From: Methanobacteriota archaeon
GTDB taxonomy: Archaea > Thermoplasmatota > Poseidoniia > Poseidoniales > Poseidoniaceae
Reading direction: 5' to 3'
DNA length: 37,733 nucleotides
Assembly (NCBI GenBank): GCA_002719815.1
Contig: PBET01000008.1
Span: 1-37,733 of the forward strand
The translations under genes and the position numbers were made by a program. Within the stretch, counting starts at the first letter, position 1; each line of letters starts with the position of its first letter. Below, one piece after another: positions 6,780-13,380 of the stretch. The notes beneath the pieces were generated by a model, which did not search any database, was not told the DNA's origin, and worked only from the letters and a program-made list of their open reading frames with translations.

Positions 6780-8030
6780 TTAGAAAGGTGAGCGGTAATC
6801 TTCCACATCTTCCGAAATTCGGAGTAATTGGTTGTATTTTGACACTCTATCGGAACGAGCCGGTGCTCCTGTCTTGATTTGTCCAGCTCGTGTTCCAACA
6901 GCAAGATCTGCAATGGTCGTATCTTCGGTTTCCCCACTACGGTGTGAAACGACGTTTCTGTATCCGTTCGATGTTGCTAATTCCATGGCTTCGAGTGTTT
7001 CAGTAACCGTTCCAACCTGGTTCACTTTCACGAGCATTGCATTTGCTGCACCAATTTCGATGCCTTGGGCGAGGCGTTCGGATTGAGTAACAAAGAGATC
7101 ATCACCAACAATCTGGACACGGTGTCCTTCTTGTTTTGTGAGTGTTGTCCAGCCAGCCCAATCGTTTTCACCCAAGCCGTCTTCAATGGAAAGAATTGGA
7201 TATGCATCCAACCATTCACCGTACATATCGACCATTTGATCAGATGAAAGAACCCTGCCATCCATGTGATAGCCATCTGATTTCTCAAATTCCGTGGAGG
7301 CAACATCAAGGGCGATTCCAACATCATCAATGGAGTAGCCAGCGCCTTCAATCGCGCGTACCATGTACTTCAGACCGTCCTCATTTGCTTTCAGATTTGG
7401 AGCGAATCCCCCTTCATCACCAACACCTCCAAGCAATCCGTCGGTTTTGAGCTCGCTCTTGAGTTGGTGGTAAATCTCAACACCTGCTCGAAGACCCTCT
7501 CCAAACGTGTCGAAGCCGTGAGGCATAACCATGAATTCCTGAACGTCAACGTTGGAGGCTGCGTGTGCACCCCCGTTGAGAATGTTCAACATTGGAACAG
7601 GCATTTGGCCTCCAGCAACACCGCCGATGTACTTCCACAGAGGTAACTCGTGTGATGCTGCACCTGCATGAAGGCAAGCAAGCGATGCGCCGAGCATCGC
7701 ATTCGCACCAAGTTTGGACTTGTTTGGCGTACCATCGAGTTCAATCATCGCCTCATCGATGTGGCGTTGTTCATCAACTGGCATCCCAACCAAGAGTTCT
7801 GAAATCGATTGTCGAACATGATCAACTGCTGCATCAACACCTTTGCCGAGCCATTTGGTTTTGTCGCCATCTCGCATTTCCAACGCCTCATGTTGACCCG
7901 TTGAGGCTCCAGACGGAACCATCGCTCGCCCAGATAGGCGGCCATCGACGTAGCAATCAACCTCAATCGTAGGATTTCCTCGGCTGTCCAGTACCATTCG
8001 CGCATCAAGGCCAGAGATGTAGTCCGACAT
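6780..8030 (-). CDS. eno: Enolase (phosphopyruvate hydratase)
   Basis: Enolase converts 2-phosphoglycerate to phosphoenolpyruvate in glycolysis and gluconeogenesis in the cytoplasm. The 416-residue product has all key features: the N-terminal [11 protein letters not shown] (15-25), the mobile loop [13 protein letters not shown] (38-50), the acid [10 protein letters not shown] (205-214), magnesium ligands D242, E283 and D310, the catalytic lysine K335 ([10 protein letters not shown]), SHRSGETED (362-370) and the late lysine K386. The frame opens 12 codons earlier, but the ATG at 8030 is chosen because GGAAGTGAT lies 7 nt before it and because [11 protein letters not shown] fits family N-termini. 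It is divergent from an Lrp-type regulator, and the shared 180-nt region holds repeated boxes. Confidence 0.97.
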   Translation of the reverse strand: MSDYISGLDARMVLDSRGNPTIEVDCYVDGRLSGRAMVPSGASTGQHEALEMRDGDKTKWLGKGVDAAVDHVRQSISELLVGMPVDEQRHIDEAMIELDGTPNKSKLGANAMLGASLACLHAGAASHELPLWKYIGGVAGGQMPVPMLNILNGGAHAASNVDVQEFMVMPHGFDTFGEGLRAGVEIYHQLKSELKTDGLLGGVGDEGGFAPNLKANEDGLKYMVRAIEGAGYSIDDVGIALDVASTEFEKSDGYHMDGRVLSSDQMVDMYGEWLDAYPILSIEDGLGENDWAGWTTLTKQEGHRVQIVGDDLFVTQSERLAQGIEIGAANAMLVKVNQVGTVTETLEAMELATSNGYRNVVSHRSGETEDTTIADLAVGTRAGQIKTGAPARSDRVSKYNQLLRISEDVEDYRSPF

Positions 8031-8088
8031 GGCTATCATCACTTCCAAGCGAAGACGCTCTTTCAACTCAGCGGACTGCTTCCGTGTA

Positions 8089-8168
8089 ATTTTCCGGATT
8101 GGGAACGAGTTTTCTTATTGGGAATTTGCCGGAAAATGTCGTATAATTTGATAAAATTACCGAAAAAT
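8089..8168. promoter_or_regulatory. Shared eno/lrp control region with repeated CCGRAAAAT boxes
   Basis: Three related 9-mers occur between the divergent genes: ATTTTCCGG (8089-8097, inverted), CCGGAAAAT (8129-8137) and CCGAAAAAT (8160-8168). The first two form a perfect inverted pair. A direct repeat ATTGGGAA occurs at 8098-8105 and 8117-8124, 19 bp apart, close to two helix turns. A TATA-like TATAATT lies at 8142-8148 on the plus strand between the last two boxes. Lrp-family proteins usually bind several phased sites in their own promoter, so this may be an autoregulatory operator that also affects enolase. Confidence 0.5.
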
Positions 8169-8210
8169 GGTTGTAAAAGGATTGATATACCGATATGCGG
8201 AGCGATGACC

Positions 8211-8633
8211 ATGCCCCGAATTGCAGAAATTGATCGAGCCATCCTTGCCCAACTTCGAAAGAACGGTCGTATGTCATTTGTTGACCTCGCCAAAGAAGTC
8301 GGCGCGAGTGAGCGAACTGTACGCACTCACATCCGAGCGATGGAAGAAAACGGGACTATTCGAGGCTACACCGTTCGAGAGAGTGGTATCGGCCTCACTG
8401 CACTGATCCGTATCAAGGTCTCGCCTGGGGCTGAAATCGGTTCCTTTGCATCCGAAGTCACTGGATGGGAAGGAGTTGAAATCATCTACGAAGTTTCAGG
8501 AGAAGCAGATCTCGTTGCGCTTGTTCACGTCGATGATACCGTCGCACTCCGTACACTTCTCGATAAGATGTGGATGGCTGCAGATAACGAAATCGCTTCC
8601 ACCACGACAGAGCTTGTATTGGAACAATACTGA
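8211..8633 (+). CDS. Lrp/AsnC-family transcription regulator
   Basis: The 140-residue protein has an N-terminal helix-turn-helix (EIDRAILAQLRKNGRMSFVD, then LAKEVGASERTVRTHIRAME, about 6-45) and a C-terminal ligand-binding RAM/AsnC domain (about 62-140), with the typical sensor strand EIIYEVSGEADLVALVHV. These proteins form dimers or octamers and respond to amino acids or other small effectors. The frame begins upstream at 8118, but the ATG at 8211 is preferred because GGAG lies 8 nt before it and the family's N-terminus starts near here. It is divergent from eno, with which it shares a region of repeated motifs that may be its own operator. The effector is unknown. Confidence 0.92.
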   Translation: MPRIAEIDRAILAQLRKNGRMSFVDLAKEVGASERTVRTHIRAMEENGTIRGYTVRESGIGLTALIRIKVSPGAEIGSFASEVTGWEGVEIIYEVSGEADLVALVHVDDTVALRTLLDKMWMAADNEIASTTTELVLEQY

Positions 8634-8665
8634 GAACGTGCGATATCTGCCCGGGAACGTTAATG

Positions 8666-8682
8666 GCCTTTCATTGAAAGGC
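8666..8682 (+). other. Hairpin before the small membrane protein gene
   Basis: GCCTTTC (8666-8672) and GAAAGGC (8676-8682) form a perfect 7-bp stem with the loop ATT. It lies 34 nt after the lrp stop and 8 nt before the next ATG. No T-run follows. It could end the lrp message or shape the leader of the next one. Confidence 0.35.
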
Positions 8683-8690
8683 ATCAACAC

Positions 8691-9242
8691 ATGATACCAG
8701 CACCTCAGACCCAGATGTACCAACAACAAGCACAGCCAATGCCCATGCATCAAGCGAACATGATGCAACCGATGCATCACCAACCTCCCAACAAAGGATG
8801 GATTCTAGCCGGCGGTGTTCACATCGTTCTTATGATTAGTTTGCTCATTCTCTCGATTGTCGCTGCATTATTCGAACCAGCTCCCGAGTGGGTTGAGGAC
8901 GATGGATTTGGTACGCAGTTGTTTTACGCTATGCTCGACGGTACAGTCTACCTAGCTTTTGCAGGTTACGCAATAACTCTGATTTCGCTTATGATGGCAC
9001 TTAACGTCAAATGCAATAAGGCTCTAGCAATCGTATTGCCTGCTGTTTCTCACATCATCACAATTTTGCTTTGGTCACTCATTGCAGCATCTTTGTATCC
9101 TGATCCTGATGCTGATTTCTCAGATGCTTGGGAAGATGTCTTTGGAGAAGATTTCTTTGAAAATGTGATACCAACCCTTATCTCTCATATCGCATTGTGC
9201 GCAGGAATTGTAGGGCTTCAAACAATGAGTTCGAACGAATGA
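8691..9242 (+). CDS. Four-helix membrane protein with Gln/Met/His-rich N-terminus
   Basis: No family is recognised. The 183-residue product begins with a low-complexity tail rich in Gln, Met, His and Pro (residues 2-34), followed by four likely membrane helices (about 36-61, 84-104, 110-134, 159-178). An acidic loop (PDPDADFSDAWEDVFGEDFF, 137-156) lies between helices 3 and 4. The Met/His content of the tail could bind metal, but this is only a suggestion. No strong ribosome site precedes the ATG; a short hairpin lies directly upstream. The stop codon TGA abuts the stop of the convergent peptidase gene with no base between them, forming the palindrome TGATCA. Confidence 0.75.
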   Translation: MIPAPQTQMYQQQAQPMPMHQANMMQPMHHQPPNKGWILAGGVHIVLMISLLILSIVAALFEPAPEWVEDDGFGTQLFYAMLDGTVYLAFAGYAITLISLMMALNVKCNKALAIVLPAVSHIITILLWSLIAASLYPDPDADFSDAWEDVFGEDFFENVIPTLISHIALCAGIVGLQTMSSNE

Positions 9243-10835
9243 TCAGAGTTCATTTGGAACTGGCGTTTGGTCCATATGCAAGAAGGCATAGACCGCCCAC
9301 CACGTTACAATATCCCATGAATGAACAAGATTGTTGATACCTGTTGAATTGTCAGTGTCCATGTATTCAATCATCGTCTCCATCGTATCACATTCACGGT
9401 GATAGCAAGGGTAGCCATCGACGAGCCCGTTCCATCCAAGCGTTGCAACGCCGATGTTTTGGAAGGAGTCGTGATCACTACGGGCGGTTGGGGATTCGTA
9501 AATCGCAACGGTATCCTCGTAGATATCACCCCAGAGTGGACTTTCTCCACCTGCAAGCCATGCTTCTCTTCCACGTTCCATTTCGTAGCCAAGATCGAGT
9601 GCATCTGCCCCAATCCATTCTGCTAAGTGAAACATACCTGCTTGATCAATGGCTTCCTCGGTACCATCTGGACCAAGATAAACAGAGAGCGCATAATCGC
9701 CAGGATAGTTCACGCCCGCCATATCGAGATTGAGATAATTGCTGACAGTGACGCCGTCGGGCAAATCATTTGCAAAGGATCGTGATCCCCACAACCCTTC
9801 TTCTTCGGAAGACCACAAACAGAACACCATCGTTCGCCGAGCGTCAAATTCTGCAAGGACACTTGCTGTCGTCAGAACCATACTCGATCCAGCCGCATTG
9901 TCATAGGCTCCGTGTCTGGTACCATAACCAGGGACGCCAATTTCAGCACCGGGCGTATATGCAACCGGAGGTGCGATGTCAAAGTGCGCTCCGAAAATTA
10001 GCCATTCGTTAGGATATACTGAGCCGTCCTTGTACCCACAAATATTGACCGCCCATGCAGTATTCCATTGGAATCGATGTACTTCGACTCTATCAAGACC
10101 ATATCCTTGCATGACGCCTTCAAAATATGTTATGGCGTGTTCATAAGACGGATTGGCATTTCCAATCCACCGATCGAGATAGCCAACAGCACCGTCTGGG
10201 CCACAAGTAGCGCATGGTGTATCGTCAGCAATGAAATCAACCCATTCGTACACATCTCGACCATTGACCCATCCATCGCTGGCGCCAACACCGTTTTCTT
10301 CACTCAAATCTGCTCGGAACGGGCGACTTGTTTCCATGACCAAAGGAATGACATCGCCCCCCGTCACATTTCCTGTGACAAGCCAAGGCCATTCACCACC
10401 TGTATCCTGATTGACAACAGCTTGTACCGCCGAGCCTTGACTCGGGTTATTCAACCACGCCATCCAGGATTGATCGGGTTCTCGAATCGGCCAATTGACG
10501 CGACCAATTTGTCCAAGGAAGAAGACAATCTCTTCATTTCGGGGTGGGAAGAGGATGTTCATGCTCACCTTATCGCCAGATTCCATATTCAAAACGGTTC
10601 CATTTTGAGCCCGCATTGAACCTGGATCTTGAATAAAATATGGAATGAAAACCGCGAGGTCCTCGCTCGCTTCCATAGTGATGATTTGCCACATTCCTGC
10701 CTCGAGTGATTCGGATTCGGCGATGGAAAGAGAAGATGCGCTCAACGATTCAACGTTGTTTTCTCCAACACAACCAGAAAGGGGGGCAAGAAGCATGAGA
10801 AACATGAGACCGAAGGCCTGAACAGGAATCCGCAT
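9243..10835 (-). CDS. Exported lipoprotein, M28-family zinc peptidase
   Basis: The 530-residue product starts with a lipoprotein signal peptide ending in LSGC (lipidated Cys22), placing it on the outer face of the membrane. After an N-terminal region of about 250 residues with no clear assignment comes an M28 aminopeptidase domain. Its expected metal and catalytic residues are GAHFDI (H284, D286), GAYDNAAGSS (D312), SSEEEGLWGS (E344-E346), NLDMAG (D371), SDHDSF and a late CYHREC (H479). M28 enzymes release N-terminal amino acids or process glutamate-type peptides, so a role in protein or peptide use from seawater is likely. The frame extends to a TTG at 10853, but the ATG at 10835 gives the best signal peptide. 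Divergent from the DDAH-like gene. Confidence 0.9.
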   Translation of the reverse strand: MRIPVQAFGLMFLMLLAPLSGCVGENNVESLSASSLSIAESESLEAGMWQIITMEASEDLAVFIPYFIQDPGSMRAQNGTVLNMESGDKVSMNILFPPRNEEIVFFLGQIGRVNWPIREPDQSWMAWLNNPSQGSAVQAVVNQDTGGEWPWLVTGNVTGGDVIPLVMETSRPFRADLSEENGVGASDGWVNGRDVYEWVDFIADDTPCATCGPDGAVGYLDRWIGNANPSYEHAITYFEGVMQGYGLDRVEVHRFQWNTAWAVNICGYKDGSVYPNEWLIFGAHFDIAPPVAYTPGAEIGVPGYGTRHGAYDNAAGSSMVLTTASVLAEFDARRTMVFCLWSSEEEGLWGSRSFANDLPDGVTVSNYLNLDMAGVNYPGDYALSVYLGPDGTEEAIDQAGMFHLAEWIGADALDLGYEMERGREAWLAGGESPLWGDIYEDTVAIYESPTARSDHDSFQNIGVATLGWNGLVDGYPCYHRECDTMETMIEYMDTDNSTGINNLVHSWDIVTWWAVYAFLHMDQTPVPNEL

Positions 10836-10903
10836 GAATGCATCCACTCGCAACTAATGTTTGAAATCGATGGTTGAAACTGCATTTCATCCATCGCTAA
10901 GAA

Positions 10904-10909
10904 TTAAAT
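10904..10909 (+). promoter_or_regulatory. TATA-like box for the DDAH-like gene
   Basis: TTAAAT at 10904-10909 lies 23-28 nt before the ATG at 10932, matching the spacing seen before other leaderless-looking starts in this window. This favours 10932 over the earlier ATG at 10908, which overlaps the box. Confidence 0.4.
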
Positions 10910-10931
10910 GACGATGATTGGCCGGTCAATC

Positions 10932-11744
10932 ATGGCTACTGTCCGCACGGACCAGAAGCAACGTGTCCTCATGCGGGCCGTTCCTCAATCCTTCTCGAAG
11001 GCTATAGCCAATTATTTTGGTTCAGGACCGACCGATATTGGGTTGGCGAAAACGCAACATGCGGCCTATGTTCAAGCATTGCTCGATATCGGTCTTGAAG
11101 TCACCATCCTTCCTGCTGACAACAACCATCCTGACTGTATCTTTGTTGAAGATCAAGCCATTGTTATCGATGGACACGTACTGCTACCTGTTCCTGGCCA
11201 CCCATCTCGAGTCGCTGAACAGCCTCCTATCGCTGATTTCCTGTCTCGCCAACTGAACGGATTCCAAGTCTGTGGCATGTTCGGTGATGCTCGAATGGAT
11301 GGTGGTGACATTCTGCGCCTTGGTGACATCTTCTTCGTAGGCCGTTCAGAACGAACGAATGAAGCAGGGATTGAAACACTTCGAAACCTCCTCACACACC
11401 TTGGTCACGAGTTGCGCATTGTTGACATTCCAACAGAGAAAGCCCTCCACCTCACGTCGATTTCCTCAACACCAACCGATAACATCATCCTCACAGCCGA
11501 GGGCTACCTTACGCCTGAAGACTTCGGTGAGCTTCCTGAAGGCTGTGAAGTGATCCTCATGCCTGAAGAAGAGGTCTATGGGTGCAACACGATTGGTTTC
11601 GAAAACGGGAAAGTCCTCGTTGCAGAAGGTTATCCAACCGTTCTGAAAACACTCAACGAGAAAGGTTTGGACCCAATCGTTCTCGACATGGGCCAGATTC
11701 GTGAGGCGGATGGTTCGATTACGTGCTGTTCCATCTTCTTCTAA
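10932..11744 (+). CDS. Dimethylargininase/arginine-deiminase-type hydrolase (DDAH-like)
   Basis: The 270-residue protein belongs to the amidinotransferase (pentein) superfamily and is closest in pattern to DDAH, which hydrolyses N-omega-methylated arginines to citrulline and methylamines. Visible marks are PDCIFVEDQAIV (67-78, with E73 and D74), MDGGDILRLG (122-131), VGRSERTNEAGI (136-147), LHLTS with catalytic-type H173, YGCNTIGF (216-223) and DGSITCCSIFF at the end, where C265 is the expected nucleophile. It is full length for the family. An upstream ATG at 10908 is possible, but 10932 is preferred because of the TATA-like box at 10904-10909. The source of methylarginine in this cell or its food is unknown; plain arginine deiminase or another guanidine substrate remains possible. 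Confidence 0.87.
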   Translation: MATVRTDQKQRVLMRAVPQSFSKAIANYFGSGPTDIGLAKTQHAAYVQALLDIGLEVTILPADNNHPDCIFVEDQAIVIDGHVLLPVPGHPSRVAEQPPIADFLSRQLNGFQVCGMFGDARMDGGDILRLGDIFFVGRSERTNEAGIETLRNLLTHLGHELRIVDIPTEKALHLTSISSTPTDNIILTAEGYLTPEDFGELPEGCEVILMPEEEVYGCNTIGFENGKVLVAEGYPTVLKTLNEKGLDPIVLDMGQIREADGSITCCSIFF

Positions 11745-11758
11745 TCTCGAACAACGCG

Positions 11759-11768
11759 TTGATATACG
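11759..11768 (+). promoter_or_regulatory. TATA-like box for tRNA-Leu
   Basis: TTGATATACG is centred about 28 nt before the first base of the tRNA at 11792, the spacing expected for an archaeal TATA box feeding directly into a tRNA. It lies between the DDAH-like stop and the tRNA. Confidence 0.5.
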
Positions 11769-11791
11769 CGAGTGTGGCCGTTCAGTTTGCT

Positions 11792-11878
11792 GCAGGGGTC
11801 GCCCAGCTTGGTCAAAGGCGCTGGGATGAGGTCCCAGTCCGTAACGGTTCGCAGGTTCGAATCCTGCCCTCTGCACCA
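11792..11878 (+). tRNA. tRNA-Leu (anticodon GAG)
   Basis: An 87-nt class II cloverleaf can be folded. The acceptor stem is GCAGGGG/CCTCTGC with one G-U pair, discriminator A11875 and an encoded CCA at 11876-11878. The D-stem is GCC/GGC with GG in the loop. The anticodon stem is CTGGG/CCCAG around ATGAGGT, giving anticodon GAG. A long variable arm carries its own CCG/CGG stem, as expected for leucine. The T-arm is GCAGG/CCTGC around TTCGAAT. The anticodon, long variable arm and A73 agree on leucine. Confidence 0.96.
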
Positions 11879-11928
11879 TATCTTCCAACAAGTTGACAAT
11901 CTCGTTTGAGATGGGAGGCATGATAGCC

Positions 11929-12672
11929 ATGACAGATGATGCTCCAAATGTTGACAATATTCGCGATACGGTCATCACGCAAATCGTTGAAGGCGGATAT
12001 GTTACAGCCATTCCAATCATTGTACTCTCGCTTTATCTCTTTGTTCAAGGCTATCGCAGGCTAAGTCTGATTACTGCGATTGCAGGTGCAGCCATCGGTT
12101 ATCTTTCTGCAAGCACGCTCTACCCATTTGTCCTTGATCTTGGTCTTGCGATTACACTCGATCGATTCCAACTCTTCGCAGCCATGGGATTTTCCATCAT
12201 CGCAGTTATGATCACATCAATGTCGATTCGATTGCTTGCAACGGGTTTTGTTTTCATCGTCATTTCCAACGCGATTCAGTTGTTGAAGAATTACGGCATC
12301 AATCCAGAACGGGGCGAATTGCTTCCAGGAATTACGGCGATTATCGCCTTCTTCGTTGGTATGTCCTTCCGTCACATCTTGCCTCCAATCGTTGCTGCAC
12401 TACTCGCTTCGATCGGGTTGTATGTTGGTGCTTGTATCATACTCGACCTACCAATGGAGTACCTTGACCTTGAGTCATCACTCGCACCACTTCTCGTCAT
12501 TCCATGTGTTCTTGTGAGTTTGCTTGTACAACGATGGCATAAGAAGCGAAACAGTCCAGATGATATCGCAACGAACGAAGTTCGGCAACAACGCCAAGCT
12601 GTGCGCAGATCGCATTACCACCCTGAATTGGAAGTCGATACGCAATGGGCCAGAGGCGGTCTTCGTAAGTGA
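11929..12672 (+). CDS. Polytopic membrane protein, about seven helices
   Basis: No family is recognised. The 247-residue product has a short acidic N-terminus, about seven hydrophobic helices (near 24-40, 46-66, 82-98, 101-117, 131-146, 150-172 and 184-202), and a basic C-terminal tail of about 45 residues rich in Arg, Gln and His, probably cytoplasmic. Glycine-rich helices 2 and 4-6 (AIAGAAIGYLSA; ITAIIAFFVGMSF) resemble small-solute or scaffold membrane proteins, but there is no transporter signature. The ATG at 11929 is chosen because GGAGG lies 10 nt before it; ATGs at 11911 and 11920 overlap or sit too near that site. The stop TGA abuts the stop of the convergent flavoprotein gene with no gap. 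Confidence 0.72.
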   Translation: MTDDAPNVDNIRDTVITQIVEGGYVTAIPIIVLSLYLFVQGYRRLSLITAIAGAAIGYLSASTLYPFVLDLGLAITLDRFQLFAAMGFSIIAVMITSMSIRLLATGFVFIVISNAIQLLKNYGINPERGELLPGITAIIAFFVGMSFRHILPPIVAALLASIGLYVGACIILDLPMEYLDLESSLAPLLVIPCVLVSLLVQRWHKKRNSPDDIATNEVRQQRQAVRRSHYHPELEVDTQWARGGLRK

Positions 12673-13380
12673 TTATTCCTCGAAAAACACGGCGATTTCA
12701 TCCAATGTTTTCCGTTGTAAATCTGGAACCATTGCATTCTCTGCCGGATATCCTACAGGTAATACGAGCATTGCGTGTTCATAATCAGGTCGGTTGAGAA
12801 TATCTCGCAAAAATCCCATTGGAGAGGGTGTATGCGTCAATGTGACCAAGCCCATGTTGTGAATAGCATGAATGAACATCCCTGCTGCAATGCCGCAACT
12901 TTCGCCACTGTAGTAGGTTGGCCCCCATTCACCATTCGATCGCAACCGCTTCGATTGACGGAAAAGAACGACAACCCATGGTGCATCGGTAAGATGTTCT
13001 TTGATGGCATCCGTTCCAAGAGGTTGAAGCACTTCTCTCCAAGCATCAGGCATCCGTTCTTGGTAGGTCTTCCGTTCTTCGGCTTCAGCAGCCTCTCGAA
13101 TTTTTTGTTTCAGCGCTTGAGACGAAATTGCAACAAAAGTCCAAGGTTGGAGATGAGCCCCGCTTGGAGCCGTTCCTCCACACAAGATGGCTTGCTCGAT
13201 CAATTCTTTGGGAACATCCCGCGTTGAGAAATGTCGCGTTGTTCTGCGCTTTCGCATCAAATCGAGCAATTGCATCGATCGATCTTTCATTGCATCGAGT
13301 TGAGTTTCACTCCATGCAAGAGGAATGAACGGTTGGCCTTCCATATTTCTACGACGAGGTTCGTAGATATGAGGATTCAT
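12673..13380 (-). CDS. Nitroreductase-fold flavoprotein, iodotyrosine deiodinase (IYD)-like
   Basis: The 235-residue FMN protein matches iodotyrosine deiodinase rather than generic nitroreductases. The FMN segment RKRRTTRHFS (43-52) and APSGAHLQPWTFV (71-83) are typical. The substrate-lid triad of human IYD (Glu157, Tyr161, Lys182) has equivalents at the same spacing: E102, Y106 and K127, four and twenty-one residues apart. The C-terminal GYPAENAMVPDLQRK (210-224) also matches. IYD removes halogen from mono- and di-halotyrosines by reduction. In this setting a role in handling halogenated tyrosines from marine material is plausible but unproven. The gene starts in an ATGA overlap with the end of the HerA-like gene, so both are translated from one message. 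Its stop abuts that of the membrane-protein gene. Confidence 0.88.
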   Translation of the reverse strand: MNPHIYEPRRRNMEGQPFIPLAWSETQLDAMKDRSMQLLDLMRKRRTTRHFSTRDVPKELIEQAILCGGTAPSGAHLQPWTFVAISSQALKQKIREAAEAEERKTYQERMPDAWREVLQPLGTDAIKEHLTDAPWVVVLFRQSKRLRSNGEWGPTYYSGESCGIAAGMFIHAIHNMGLVTLTHTPSPMGFLRDILNRPDYEHAMLVLPVGYPAENAMVPDLQRKTLDEIAVFFEE

